Source: DAIRET01 sp036795455
GTDB lineage: Bacteria > Bacteroidota > Ignavibacteria > Ignavibacteriales > Ignavibacteriaceae
Length of the DNA: 64,000 nt
Direction: 5' to 3'
NCBI GenBank assembly: GCA_036795455.1
Contig: DAIRET010000002.1
Coordinates: 1-64,000, forward strand
The notes beneath the pieces were generated by a model that did no database searches, had not been told where the DNA came from, and saw only the letters and a list, made by a program, of their open reading frames with translations. Position numbers and translations under genes: made by a program. Each line of letters begins with the position of its first letter. Position 1 is the first letter of the stretch. Below are positions 9,745 to 20,367 of this stretch, piece by piece.

Positions 9745-11217
9745 CAACCTTAAAATTGGATAATAGGAATTAACTTCAAGTAATTTCAAATTTTCATAAG
9801 TCGCTAAACCGCACTGTGATTGCGGCTCAAGTGCAAGCGGAAGAAAATTTGATTTTAATTGCGATACCGGGATCATATAAAAACCAGATAACCCGTCTAT
9901 ATTTTCAAACTTCTCAACTTCAACAAGAGGAACCGTTACAGGAGTTTCTTCAATTTCTATAGTATCAACATTTTTAATTTTGTACCTTGACACAATATCT
10001 CCTTCAGCGGGATTGTAATCTTCCATCTGAACAAAATTTCTTCTCATTATTCCAATTAGTTCTGTGTCGTTTTTACTTATTAAATACGCTTCCGGTTTTT
10101 CAACTTCGATTAGTTTTTTTATTAACGGATGATAATTATTCACTGTTACTACTGTATCTTTACCCGAATGAACCGATTTAAGAGTCAACTGCAAAGGGGC
10201 ATTCCCCGCAACGTGTTCCATCCTTACTGCAATCTTTTCACCCGCTTTTGAGTTAGTTAATTTCTCTCTTTCTTTTATTACAGTCCCCCTAAGCATTTTT
10301 GTATTGTTGTAACAAAAATTCAAGAATGCTTGTATTGCTTCGGCTTGTCCCGCAGCTCTTCGTTCGATATTTTCGGAATAAACGTCCTTCCCGTTTTTAC
10401 CTTCAAGGATAACCGAAAATGTATTTTGTATTCCGAACGATTGTCTTCCATCGTTAATATCTACAGTACTGTGGCGGATTCTCTCTAAATCCGGTGGTCC
10501 TCCTACAATATAGTTGTGAAATGAAAATCCTTTTCGAGTTAAATGTTTTTCAACGTAAGGGAGGAACAAATTATCGGCAATTTCTTTTATCTCTTTTGAT
10601 ACTGCCGGATTTGTAACAACACCGAACTGTTCATCAAAATCTTTATAGTATCCGAACTTATACCATGAATCAGTATATGGAAAATACTCATGTACATCAA
10701 GCGTAGCATGTGGTTTGTAATCGTTGAACAAAGAATGTAATGCAATTACTTCCGGCTCGGTAAGCACAAGATGATTTCTATTTAAATCCATTCCGTTTCC
10801 GTTGCGCCTACTATTCTTTTCGGAGCCGTCGGGATTTATTTGCGGAATGATTACTAAATCCAATGAATCGAACAAATAATTCAATCTGCCGGAAGCTAAT
10901 TCCTCCAATACAAGAAGTGCTCCTTCTTTACCGGATTGCTCGTTCCCGTGTTGTTGGGCAAATATCAACACTTTGAGTTTTTCTCCATTCGACGGGATAT
11001 TTAAAGTAACTTTTTTTATCTCTCTTCCTTCTACCGAAGAAGCAAATTTTTCAACTGAAATATGATTATTTGTTGCTTCAAGTTTAGCGAGATACTCATT
11101 TATCTGTGTATGCGAAGTGAGTTGTGTGTAACCGGATTCTTTTAATGGCGTAGGAATATCCTGTGCTGATAAACTGATAAATAAAAACGGGAGAATTAAC
11201 TGTAAAAAGGATTTCAT
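9730..11217 (-). CDS. Secreted M14-family zinc carboxypeptidase
   Basis: About 495 residues from ATG 11217, which starts directly at a signal peptide (MKSFLQLILPFLFISLSA, then QD). A longer frame upstream would put nine residues before it and is less likely. M14 zinc ligands are visible: His90 and Glu93 in QQHGNEQSG, and His176 in LDVHEY. Substrate-binding NPDG and DLNRN (about 128-148) and the catalytic Glu272 in VILEGKNG are also present. The C-terminal 200 residues look like a beta-rich accessory region. It probably trims peptides in the periplasm or outside. Monocistronic by position; no link with the flagellar genes. Confidence 0.9.
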   Translation of the reverse strand: MKSFLQLILPFLFISLSAQDIPTPLKESGYTQLTSHTQINEYLAKLEATNNHISVEKFASSVEGREIKKVTLNIPSNGEKLKVLIFAQQHGNEQSGKEGALLVLEELASGRLNYLFDSLDLVIIPQINPDGSEKNSRRNGNGMDLNRNHLVLTEPEVIALHSLFNDYKPHATLDVHEYFPYTDSWYKFGYYKDFDEQFGVVTNPAVSKEIKEIADNLFLPYVEKHLTRKGFSFHNYIVGGPPDLERIRHSTVDINDGRQSFGIQNTFSVILEGKNGKDVYSENIERRAAGQAEAIQAFLNFCYNNTKMLRGTVIKEREKLTNSKAGEKIAVRMEHVAGNAPLQLTLKSVHSGKDTVVTVNNYHPLIKKLIEVEKPEAYLISKNDTELIGIMRRNFVQMEDYNPAEGDIVSRYKIKNVDTIEIEETPVTVPLVEVEKFENIDGLSGFYMIPVSQLKSNFLPLALEPQSQCGLATYENLKLLEVNSYYPILRLERRE

Positions 11218-11267
11218 TGTTATTCTTTCAAAATTACAATGCAATGTAAGAATTCTTTTTATTCTAT

Positions 11268-12158
11268 TTAACTCAAAAACAGAACGGCTACGCCAAGGAC
11301 TGCCAATACAGCACCGATTATTCCTACGGTTGGAATTTTTTCTTTGTACAAAATCTTTATAATCGGCAGCAATAATATTGGTGTAGTCGCCATAAGTGTA
11401 GAGGCAATTCCCACTTTTGTATTTGATATTGCAATTAAACTGAATGTTATTCCGAGGAATGGTCCGACAATACTGCCTGCAATGGTTAGAGCAAGTGATT
11501 TTAGATCGTGTTTATACAGTCTTACCGGATTTTTATATCTTCCTATTATTAATAGAAATGGAAGCATGACCAATACTGAAGTAAAGATTCTGATAAAGGT
11601 TGCAACAAAACCGTTTATCGCCCCGATATTGAATGCCTCTTTTGCAAGGATTAGTCCGCCCGCCTGGCAAACGGCTCCCATAAATCCGTAGAAGAAACCT
11701 ATTTGGGTTATTTTGAATCTTGCATTGTTCCCGTTATTTTTTTCAAGAACTACAATCGACACTCCTCCTACTGTTACTATCATTCCGATAACAGTTTGAA
11801 GTGAAAGGGATTCGTGAAGGAAAAAATAACCGAGAATTGCCGTGATACCAGGAACAAGCGCCATTATCAACATACTGAATCTTGCCCCGATAGTTTGAAA
11901 CGATTTGAATAAAAAACCATCACCGATTGCAAGCCCTACAATTCCGCTAACAGCGAGGAACGCGTATTGTTCCGCCGAAAGAATATAGTTCAACCCGAAG
12001 ACAAAAACTGTAATAGTTAAAAAAGTGAGAGCGGCAATCAGCCTATTGATATTAAGTTGAACTGAGCCGATTCTTAAAGATGCTTCAGTAAAAATTATGG
12101 AAGTGAATGCCCAAAGTAGTGCGGTTATAAGTGCAGAAATTTCTCCAAGGAAAGGCAT
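11268..12158 (-). CDS. EamA/DMT-family transporter
   Basis: 296 residues, almost entirely hydrophobic, with about ten transmembrane segments in two EamA halves (roughly 1-140 and 150-296). The starts of the halves, ISALITALLWAFTSIIF and ITQIGFFYGFMGAVCQAGG, are typical. It would be an inner-membrane drug/metabolite exporter or permease; the substrate cannot be inferred. It lies between enolase, from which it is separated by a probable terminator, and the carboxypeptidase gene. Confidence 0.88.
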   Translation of the reverse strand: MPFLGEISALITALLWAFTSIIFTEASLRIGSVQLNINRLIAALTFLTITVFVFGLNYILSAEQYAFLAVSGIVGLAIGDGFLFKSFQTIGARFSMLIMALVPGITAILGYFFLHESLSLQTVIGMIVTVGGVSIVVLEKNNGNNARFKITQIGFFYGFMGAVCQAGGLILAKEAFNIGAINGFVATFIRIFTSVLVMLPFLLIIGRYKNPVRLYKHDLKSLALTIAGSIVGPFLGITFSLIAISNTKVGIASTLMATTPILLLPIIKILYKEKIPTVGIIGAVLAVLGVAVLFLS

Positions 12159-12191
12159 TTAGTGTTAGTTTTTTTCTCAAATTAAAGTTGA

Positions 12192-12221
12192 ACAAAGCCG
12201 GCATATTTCAACCGGCTTTGT
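12192..12221 (-). terminator. Intrinsic terminator downstream of enolase
   Basis: A perfect 10-base stem (ACAAAGCCGG / CCGGCTTTGT) with a 10-base loop begins 13 bases after the enolase stop on the minus strand. The T tract after it is short and broken. Confidence 0.7.
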
Positions 12222-12233
12222 CCTTAACAATAA

Positions 12234-13595
<1,362 letters not shown>

Positions 13596-13749
13596 TTAAT
13601 CAAAAGGCGGGATTTATCCTTTAAATCTATGTTAAATTAGTTGATTTTATTTAATTAGAATAAGAGGCGGAGTTGTCTAAAATATTTTTGTTTTAACCTA
13701 TTCTGCAAAAAGGTTGAGAATCCGAATGTTTTAGAAGTGAAATAATTCT

Positions 13750-15609
13750 TTATGCTATATCAATAACAGGGAAAGTTAATGAAACCGTCGTTCCACGCCC
13801 TTTCTCACTCTTAATTTCAAATGTACCTTTTAATGCCTTTGTAAGTTTACTTGCAAGGGTTAAACCTAAACCGGCACCTTCGTAATTCCTTTTATGTCCT
13901 TCAAGTTCTTCCTGTACAAAAGGACTTAAAATTGCTTCAAGTCTCTTTTCATCTATTCCCCTACCTGTATCGATAATGGAAATAGTAACTTTATCATCGT
14001 GCAATTCAGATTTAAGAATTACCGTACCGTTTTCAACATTATATTTAATAGCGTTGTCAATCAGCATTTCAAGCGTCTTGCTGAATTTCAACTGGTCGGT
14101 TTCAATAAGTGCATTATGGCGGTCAACTTCAACCTTTAATTCGATGTACTGGTTTTCTGCTAAGGGTTTGAACTGCCGGAATGATTTATCAAGGAGCGAT
14201 TTAATATCGTAAATGTTAAGGTCAAGCTGGTAATCATCGGAATCCAAAAGTGAAAGCTCCATTATTTTTTCCAACAATTCTACAAGGCGTGTAACCCCTT
14301 CTTTTAAAAGTTTGGAGAACTCTACAGCCGATTCAAAATTCTGCGATTCAATATCTTCTTCTAAAAAGTTGGAGTAACCGATAATCGCAGTAGCTGGAGT
14401 ACGGATTTCGTGGGACATGTTGGCAATAAAAGCATCTTTCAAACGGTTGAGCTGGTTCTCTTTTTCGATTGTTTTAAGAAGTTCTTTCTCGTAATTAATC
14501 CGCTCGGTTATGTCATTTAAACTTATTATGAACAACTTATCGTTGTAAAATGTATCGACAGCATAGCCCACTTTCATAATATATTCTCTACCGCTTGCGT
14601 GGTTGGAGTAAGTACATTCGGCATGACCGGTTTCAAACAAGCTGTAATTGTTTATTGTCTCTTCAACCAATTCGCATAAAGTTTGAGGAAGAATTTTGCG
14701 TAACGGTTTATCTTTAATTTTTTCCCTTGTCCCGGCAAAAATAGTAAAGAAGTTATCATTTCCGTTTTCGAATATCAGATCATCACCTTCTTTTCGGGCA
14801 ATTATAAGAAGGTCGGTAATGCTGTTTATAATCAATCTTTGCTTTTGCTCTGATTGTTCAACAACTCTATTCTTGAGTATATAATTCGTTATATCATTTG
14901 CTGTAAGAAGAAAATTCGAATGTGCAGGGTCGCTTTTGGGAATTGTTGTTAATTTTAATTCTTTGAACCAGACGTTGCTGTTTTTATCAGTCCCTGAAAT
15001 TATAGAAACCCATTTGCTTTTTCTCAGGATGGCCGTCATTATTTGTGCTTTTTCGTTTCCGGTTATAACGTTCTCAAGCACATCGGGTAAAAACTTGTTG
15101 TAAATCTGCTCTATATTTTTACCGATTATTTTTTCAAATGTACTAGATGAATATTTAACATATCCGTTGAAATCACATATCAAAACTGCAACTTCGCCGT
15201 AGTCGATTGCATAGTGAAGATTATTAATTTTTTCATCAATTGTCTTTTGAATTTCGAGCGAAGAAAAGAAGAGATAAAAAAGAAGTTTCTCTTCAAGAAC
15301 GAATTTCTCGATGTTTACGTTATAAAGCCTATCACCAATAGCATCCGGCCTATGGAAAAAGAATTCGAAATCAAGTGAGTTGTGATTACTTTCCGCTAAC
15401 TTTTTAACAACACGTAAAAGTTCGGGTTCACCGCTGAACTCGGAAATGTTCCGGCGTTTAAGTCCGCTGAATTCTCTTTGGAATGAATCATTCGTATAAA
15501 GCAGGTTCCCCGAAGTATCGGATATTGCAAAGGCTTTTTTACATGACACCTGTATTGTACCTTGTAGATTGCCGATTGATTCGGAATGAAGTTCGTGCGG
15601 TATATTCAT
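13750..15609 (-). CDS. Multi-PAS sensor histidine kinase at the distal end of the flagellar cluster
   Basis: About 619 residues from ATG 15609; a TTG 36 bases earlier is an alternative but would overlap the upstream gene by 32 bases. Several PAS-like segments occupy roughly residues 20-390. HisKA follows with MSHEIRTPATAI, and HATPase with LIDNAIKYN, DTGRGID and GAGLGLTLASKL. All catalytic boxes are intact. No transmembrane region is seen. It is the last gene of the minus-strand flagellar run, following two receiver proteins and an unknown protein, so it may phosphorylate one of these receivers. The signal is unknown. Confidence 0.85.
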   Translation of the reverse strand: MNIPHELHSESIGNLQGTIQVSCKKAFAISDTSGNLLYTNDSFQREFSGLKRRNISEFSGEPELLRVVKKLAESNHNSLDFEFFFHRPDAIGDRLYNVNIEKFVLEEKLLFYLFFSSLEIQKTIDEKINNLHYAIDYGEVAVLICDFNGYVKYSSSTFEKIIGKNIEQIYNKFLPDVLENVITGNEKAQIMTAILRKSKWVSIISGTDKNSNVWFKELKLTTIPKSDPAHSNFLLTANDITNYILKNRVVEQSEQKQRLIINSITDLLIIARKEGDDLIFENGNDNFFTIFAGTREKIKDKPLRKILPQTLCELVEETINNYSLFETGHAECTYSNHASGREYIMKVGYAVDTFYNDKLFIISLNDITERINYEKELLKTIEKENQLNRLKDAFIANMSHEIRTPATAIIGYSNFLEEDIESQNFESAVEFSKLLKEGVTRLVELLEKIMELSLLDSDDYQLDLNIYDIKSLLDKSFRQFKPLAENQYIELKVEVDRHNALIETDQLKFSKTLEMLIDNAIKYNVENGTVILKSELHDDKVTISIIDTGRGIDEKRLEAILSPFVQEELEGHKRNYEGAGLGLTLASKLTKALKGTFEIKSEKGRGTTVSLTFPVIDIA

Positions 15610-15613
15610 CAAC

Positions 15614-16267
15614 TTATAATGTGGTTTCTGATTTAATTTTTTCAACCCTAATCAGCTCCCCGGATTGAACCGGGGGACCGAACTGGAAACCGTTCCCGGT
15701 AAATTTTTCGATAAAAATTGACACACCGGTAAGGATATTCCTGAACTCTAAAAGTAATTCATTTCTGTAACTTCCGAGCAGAAAATCGTTCTGGTAATTG
15801 TTTGCCGACACAGTGTTTGAGCTTAGTCCCAGTTTATCTATTTTATCAAAAACCTCCTGTAAATAAGGGAGGTGAGAGGGTTCAAATTTCTTTGTAAGGT
15901 TCAAATGATTTATTTGAACATTTATAGTAATTGCTGCTTTAAAGTAATTGGCTTCATGGGAAGTATCCCGTTCAATTTCAAATAACATCCCTCTAAAAGC
16001 ATCAATCGTGTTGAGGTCTATTTCGGTTTTAAAGTCGAATCCGCCATAATTAAAAAGGAGGAGAAGTTTTTCATTTTTAAACTTTCTCATATCTTTTATC
16101 ATCCACGAGATGCTTTTTAGATAGTTGAAAGCTGCAGAAAATGTCAGCGAGTCCGTAGTTTTTTGTTTAGCCCGGTCTTTTCCCTTCGGCATTTCACCAT
16201 GATACGCCGCGTGTGGATTTTTGTCCCACGAAACAGAAGTGTTGATATTATAAACTTTACCGAGCAT
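15614..16267 (-). CDS. Protein of unknown function in flagellar signalling block
   Basis: 217 residues, no family recognised. The N-terminal 45 residues are polar (Lys, Gly, Asp, His rich). The remainder looks like a mixed alpha/beta domain without signal peptide or membrane segment, including a helical stretch around HLPYLQEVFDKIDKLGL. It sits between a REC-HisKA protein (7 bases upstream) and the multi-PAS kinase (4 bases downstream), so it probably belongs to the same signalling unit. No catalytic motif seen. Confidence 0.75.
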   Translation of the reverse strand: MLGKVYNINTSVSWDKNPHAAYHGEMPKGKDRAKQKTTDSLTFSAAFNYLKSISWMIKDMRKFKNEKLLLLFNYGGFDFKTEIDLNTIDAFRGMLFEIERDTSHEANYFKAAITINVQINHLNLTKKFEPSHLPYLQEVFDKIDKLGLSSNTVSANNYQNDFLLGSYRNELLLEFRNILTGVSIFIEKFTGNGFQFGPPVQSGELIRVEKIKSETTL

Positions 16268-16274
16268 AACATTA

Positions 16275-16943
16275 TTACCGGTTAATTTGTTTCTCTTTAT
16301 TCAAATTCAGCATTTGTTTTTCTCCGGCATATTTAACTATTTCCGGGTTTTCGATATTAATAAGAGTATTAACAAGATTTTTAATACGATCAACAGACTG
16401 CCTGATGATCATAATGTCTTCTTTGTGTTCCTCTTTGTTTACTTCCTGTATAAAATTTTCAAGCGTTAAAATAAGGCTGCTTAACGGATTATTGATTTGA
16501 TGCCCGATAGTACAGGCAAGTTCGATAACAGCTTTTTTATGTTCAACCTGTTTTAATTCGCTTTGTAAATTATGTATCCTAACACCGGACCTAATTCTTG
16601 CAAGCAATTCCTGTGTTTCAACCGGTTTAATCAAGAAGTCGTCCGCACCGAAATCCAATCCTGTAACCCTATCTTTTAAAGATGAGCGCGCTGTTAGAAT
16701 AATAAAATAAATCAGTTTGTACCTCGGGTCATCTTTTAATACCTGGCAAAGCTCCAGCCCATCCATTTCAGGCATAGTCCAATCTGCAATAATAACCTTA
16801 GGAAAAAATGTTTCCAGTTTTTTTAAGGCGACTTTCCCGTTTTCTGTAGTTTCCACTTCGTAGTTGCTTTTTTCGAGCGAACGCTTTAAAATGAAACGGG
16901 TATCCGGGTCATCTTCAACAATAAGTACTTTATCTTTTTCCAT
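16275..16943 (-). CDS. Response regulator fused to a lone HisKA-like domain
   Basis: 222 residues. The receiver domain (1-122) has the acidic EDD cluster and phospho-acceptor Asp54 in IIADWTMPEMDG, with the conserved Lys in IKPVE. Residues 125-200 look like the dimerisation/phosphotransfer helices of a histidine kinase, with His148 in TIGHQINNPLSS. The ATP-binding domain is missing, and the protein ends shortly after. It could act as a phosphotransfer intermediate like an Hpt protein. It starts 1 base after another receiver protein. Confidence 0.8.
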   Translation of the reverse strand: MEKDKVLIVEDDPDTRFILKRSLEKSNYEVETTENGKVALKKLETFFPKVIIADWTMPEMDGLELCQVLKDDPRYKLIYFIILTARSSLKDRVTGLDFGADDFLIKPVETQELLARIRSGVRIHNLQSELKQVEHKKAVIELACTIGHQINNPLSSLILTLENFIQEVNKEEHKEDIMIIRQSVDRIKNLVNTLINIENPEIVKYAGEKQMLNLNKEKQINR

Positions 16944-17336
16944 TTAAATTGCGTATTTATTCACTTTACCTATCAGTTCATTAAAATCTACTATCGGCTT
17001 TAAAATAAAGTCATTAACCAACCCGTCTTTTACGAGATTACGTCCGTTAAGATTGGATTGATAAGCCGATACCACAATAATCGGGATTTTAGAAAACTTT
17101 TCATTTGCTCTTAATTGTTCGGCTAAAACTATTCCGTCAATTTTTTCATCATTGAGATACGTGTTTTTCAGGTTGATATCCAGGATAACCAGAGAGATTT
17201 GGTTTTCTTGCAGGATTCCGAAAAACTTTTCGGCATCATCTGTAATGATGTATTTATATCCTTTTCTTTCAAAAAAGAATTTGTATAGTTCCTGTGTAAA
17301 AATGTCGTCTTCAACTATTAGTATAGTGCCTTTCAT
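16944..17336 (-). CDS. Single-domain response regulator
   Basis: 130 residues, receiver domain only. The acidic pair is in IVEDD, the acceptor Asp in LVILDINLK, and the conserved Lys in LKPIVD. There is an insertion after the acceptor Asp (KNTYLNDEKIDG) compared with CheY. No output domain. It lies 2 bases after motB and directly before the REC-HisKA gene, so it may relay signals from the nearby kinase to the motor or to the other regulators. Confidence 0.85.
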   Translation of the reverse strand: MKGTILIVEDDIFTQELYKFFFERKGYKYIITDDAEKFFGILQENQISLVILDINLKNTYLNDEKIDGIVLAEQLRANEKFSKIPIIVVSAYQSNLNGRNLVKDGLVNDFILKPIVDFNELIGKVNKYAI

Positions 17337-17338
17337 AT

Positions 17339-18103
17339 CTACCTTGAATAATTTATAATAATACTGACTCTTCTGTTCAGAAGGTCGTATGGATCACCGG
17401 GATTTTTTAACCTTGTATCCGCGAAACCCCGTATCTCAACTATTTGATTCTCTTTCAATCCCCCCAAAACCAATGCTCTTCTTGCAGAATTGGCACGGTC
17501 TGCGCTTAATTCAAAATTTGTATAACCCAACCCGGAATTAGGGAATGGTCTTGAATCCGTATGTCCTTCCACTGTTATTCCGTTACTTATAGTTGCCAAC
17601 TTTGAACCGATTAACTTCATAATGTTGAATGCTTTCGGGTTTAACATCGCAGTGCCGATTTCAAAAAATGCTTCCGAAAGAGATTCAATTAGTTCTATTC
17701 TCATTCCCTCTTCTGTGAAATCAATTTGTATCTGGTCAAGAATATCGCCAAATTCAGTATCCTGCTGCATTTGATCTAAAAGTTCTTCCCCCATTCTTGT
17801 AAATCTTTCTTTCTCCATTTCCTTCTGGCGTAAAGATTGGGCTATTTCTTCGGATACCGAAGTTTTTCCCATATCAATTAAACTTTTTCCTTTTCCCAAT
17901 TCAAAAGCCGAAGGGTCTTTGAAGTACTCCGAAACCGCCTGCTGAACCTGTTCGCTTGAACTTAAAATCCATAATACAATAAATAGCGCCATCATAGCTG
18001 TAACAAAATCGGCATAAGCAACTTTCCAAGCCCCGCCGTGATGCCCGTGATCTCCCTTTTTTACTTTTTTTATTACGGGTTGATTACTGTTTTCGCCGTC
18101 CAC
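17339..18103 (-). CDS. motB: Flagellar stator protein MotB (second pair)
   Basis: 254 residues. A short charged N-terminus (GDHGHHGG) is followed by the single membrane helix WKVAYADFVTAMMALFIVLW; the ion-carrying Asp is residue 32. The periplasmic C-terminal OmpA-like peptidoglycan-binding domain has VEGHTDSRPFP and LSADRANSARR. It pairs with MotA immediately upstream (2-base spacing) to form a stator unit anchored to the cell wall. Confidence 0.93.
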   Translation of the reverse strand: MDGENSNQPVIKKVKKGDHGHHGGAWKVAYADFVTAMMALFIVLWILSSSEQVQQAVSEYFKDPSAFELGKGKSLIDMGKTSVSEEIAQSLRQKEMEKERFTRMGEELLDQMQQDTEFGDILDQIQIDFTEEGMRIELIESLSEAFFEIGTAMLNPKAFNIMKLIGSKLATISNGITVEGHTDSRPFPNSGLGYTNFELSADRANSARRALVLGGLKENQIVEIRGFADTRLKNPGDPYDLLNRRVSIIINYSR

Positions 18104-18105
18104 TT

Positions 18106-18963
18106 TTATTCCTTTTTATTACGCAGGAAGTTTTCCAATTCTACAAATGTAGGTCTATGGTCGGAATTGATAGTTCTTCTTGAAATTTCAACCGCAACAA
18201 TCGGAGGATTTCCTTTTGTGTATGCAACGACACACGCTTTTATTGTTTCAAGATACCTTATATCGTTATGCGTTTTATGTTCAATATTGGAAGCCAAAGG
18301 ATTAACCAAACCGTAACTTAACAAAACACCGAGGAAGGTACCGACAAGAGCGGCTGCAACGTGTTTACCTACTTCTGCAGCACCAGCATCAATACTGCCC
18401 ATAGTAACAATAATACCGAGAACAGCTGCAACAATACCGAGTCCCGGTAAAGCATCTCCAACTTTAGCCAACTGCCCGGCAATCGGTTTTTGTTCCGCTT
18501 CGTAGGTTTCGATTGAAATGTCCATTATTTCTTCAACTTCGTGCGGTGGAAGTCCCCCGGTTAAAATTACTTTAAGAGTATCACAAAAGAAAGAGAGTGC
18601 TTCTTCGTTTTCCATGAACTTCGGATTAGCTGAAAGTATCTCGCTTTCCTTGGGGCTTTCAATATGTTTTTCTATTGCAAGAAATCCATCTCTTTGAGCA
18701 ATCAGAAAGAGTTCATAAAAAGATTTTAATAATTTGAGATAATCGTCTTTATTAAAATCATGGCTAGAGAAAGTACGCGGTATAGCAGCAAAAATCTTCT
18801 TCAACATAGCCGGGGGTGCTGAAATAAGTAGACTTCCAAAAGCGGCACCACCGATAATTAAAAATTCCGCCCATTGAAGCAAAACAAGTAAATTACCGCC
18901 GGCGATCATAAAGCCGACTATTACCGAGACAAAAACTACCGCTATACCTATTATTACAAACAT
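18106..18963 (-). CDS. motA: Flagellar stator protein MotA (second pair), E. coli-like long form
   Basis: 285 residues with four membrane segments, two near the N-terminus (1-20 and 30-50) and two in the C-terminal half (LPGLGIVAAVLGIIVTMGS and the VAAALVGTFLGVLLSYGLV segment). The latter wording is close to the E. coli-type proton channel MotA. The cytoplasmic loop between carries the motor-contacting charged region. It lies in tandem with motB and follows a REC-Hpt gene. Confidence 0.93.
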   Translation of the reverse strand: MFVIIGIAVVFVSVIVGFMIAGGNLLVLLQWAEFLIIGGAAFGSLLISAPPAMLKKIFAAIPRTFSSHDFNKDDYLKLLKSFYELFLIAQRDGFLAIEKHIESPKESEILSANPKFMENEEALSFFCDTLKVILTGGLPPHEVEEIMDISIETYEAEQKPIAGQLAKVGDALPGLGIVAAVLGIIVTMGSIDAGAAEVGKHVAAALVGTFLGVLLSYGLVNPLASNIEHKTHNDIRYLETIKACVVAYTKGNPPIVAVEISRRTINSDHRPTFVELENFLRNKKE

Positions 18964-18970
18964 AAACCCT

Positions 18971-19723
18971 TTATTTCTTACTTGAGGATAACTCTATTTC
19001 TTTTACTGTCTTCAAGATTTTTTCCCATCGAACTTGAACAAAAAGCCAATCCAGGTCCGAGTTTACCTCCTTGTTTTCAATTTCTTTCGATAATGTTGAA
19101 AGTTCCGGGAAACCTATTGTGCCCCCTGCCGAAGCAAGTTGATGAACAACTACATCAAGGTCTTTTTTGTTCCGGTCATCAAGTGCTTTGTTTGCAATTC
19201 CTTTTTGCATTTTGAAGCTATTTAAAAACACGTTTTTCAAATGCTCTCTCATATCGCTTTCAATATTGTCTTTAAGAGCATTTTGAAATTCAATCTCCGA
19301 AGGGATGTTTTGCTGGGGAACAGAAGAAGAAACCGATTTCTCCCCGAGCAATTCTTTTAAAGTGGAGATTAAAATCTCTTTTTGCAGGGGTTTGGAAATC
19401 ACCTTGTTGGCACCAAGCTCGATAGCTGCAACTACGTTTTTCTTATTTGTGTTTGCACTTATAACAATAACCGGGATATCTTTAATGTCTCTAATAACAT
19501 TCTTAACCTGCAGAAATTTAATTCCGTCAAATTGAGGCATCATCAAATCAAGGAAGATTAGATCCGGTCTAAAATCCATACAACAACTAATACCGTCAAG
19601 CCCGTCCTCGCAGGTTTTAACTTCAAACCTTAATGTTTCAAAAAAGTTGGTTAAAGCCTGCAGGATAACCTGGGAATCGTCAATAACCAACACTTTCAGT
19701 TTTTTATTATTCTCTATCTGCAT
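18971..19723 (-). CDS. Response regulator with C-terminal Hpt domain
   Basis: 250 residues. The N-terminal receiver (1-125) has VIDDS, acceptor Asp in LIFLDLMMPQFDG and Lys in ISKPL. After a linker, the C-terminal 100 residues look like a histidine phosphotransfer domain, with the phospho-His in VVHQLASAGGTIGF. A REC-Hpt protein can pass phosphate between a kinase and a final regulator. Its start overlaps the csrA end by 17 bases. It is followed by motA, suggesting a role close to motor control, which is inference. Confidence 0.82.
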   Translation of the reverse strand: MQIENNKKLKVLVIDDSQVILQALTNFFETLRFEVKTCEDGLDGISCCMDFRPDLIFLDLMMPQFDGIKFLQVKNVIRDIKDIPVIVISANTNKKNVVAAIELGANKVISKPLQKEILISTLKELLGEKSVSSSVPQQNIPSEIEFQNALKDNIESDMREHLKNVFLNSFKMQKGIANKALDDRNKKDLDVVVHQLASAGGTIGFPELSTLSKEIENKEVNSDLDWLFVQVRWEKILKTVKEIELSSSKK

Positions 19724-19964
19724 TCTTATTTATTTTAATGTTTTTTAAAGCTGATAAACTTTTAATATCCGAACTTTTAGCTCCGTCAACCGCTTGTAAG
19801 TTGCTTTCGAGCAGTTTTTCGTATAGTTCTGACCGGTATATTTTTACCTCCGGGGGAGCATCAATTCCTATTTTTACCTGGTTCTCCGAAATTGAAATAA
19901 TGCTTACTGTTAAGTCGGAGCCTATATGAATTTTTTCGCCGGGTTTTCTTGTTAATACTAACAT
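19707..19964 (-). CDS. csrA: Carbon storage regulator CsrA
   Basis: 85 residues. MLVLTRKPGEKI and the VKIGIDAP and YRSELYE segments are canonical. The C-terminal 25 residues are a Lys/Asp/Ser-rich extension beyond the usual 60-65. CsrA is an RNA-binding translational regulator that binds GGA motifs and is titrated by FliW. fliW lies 6 bases upstream in the usual fliW-csrA order. Flagellin, the normal third partner of the switch, is not in the window. Confidence 0.97.
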   Translation of the reverse strand: MLVLTRKPGEKIHIGSDLTVSIISISENQVKIGIDAPPEVKIYRSELYEKLLESNLQAVDGAKSSDIKSLSALKNIKINKNADRE

Positions 19965-19970
19965 AATGTT

Positions 19971-20354
19971 TTACTCTTTAATAAATAAATTGTAGTTAAT
20001 TAAATAAGTATCATCGTCTAATATAGACTGATAACCTTTTTTGTTTTTTGTATCAATATAAACAGGAGATTTCAAGTTAATTGTGATCTCCTCCAGGTTT
20101 TTACTGAGATTAACAACGCCAAAAGGTTCGTAACCTTTATCCTTCGGATAGTTTTCGAATAAAGGTCTTACCGGGAACAGCGGGAAAACAATCTCCGGTT
20201 CCTCAATGGATATTAACCAGAAAAAAACTCCATCCTCCGAATTAAGAAGAATAAATTCATTTAATTTTTCAAACCCGATAATGCCGTCTTTAAATTTATA
20301 GACGATGCTCTCGTCGAATTCGATTTCGCCAAATTGTTTTGATTCTATTTTCAT
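19971..20354 (-). CDS. fliW: Flagellar assembly factor FliW
   Basis: 127 residues. The N-terminal motif FGEIEFDESIVYKFKDGIIGFE is typical, together with the PLFPVRPL and VVNLSKNLEEITINLKSP segments of the family. FliW binds flagellin and, when free, CsrA, releasing flagellin translation. Adjacent to csrA and downstream of a stator pair. Confidence 0.95.
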   Translation of the reverse strand: MKIESKQFGEIEFDESIVYKFKDGIIGFEKLNEFILLNSEDGVFFWLISIEEPEIVFPLFPVRPLFENYPKDKGYEPFGVVNLSKNLEEITINLKSPVYIDTKNKKGYQSILDDDTYLINYNLFIKE

Positions 20355-20367
20355 AATTAAACCTTAG

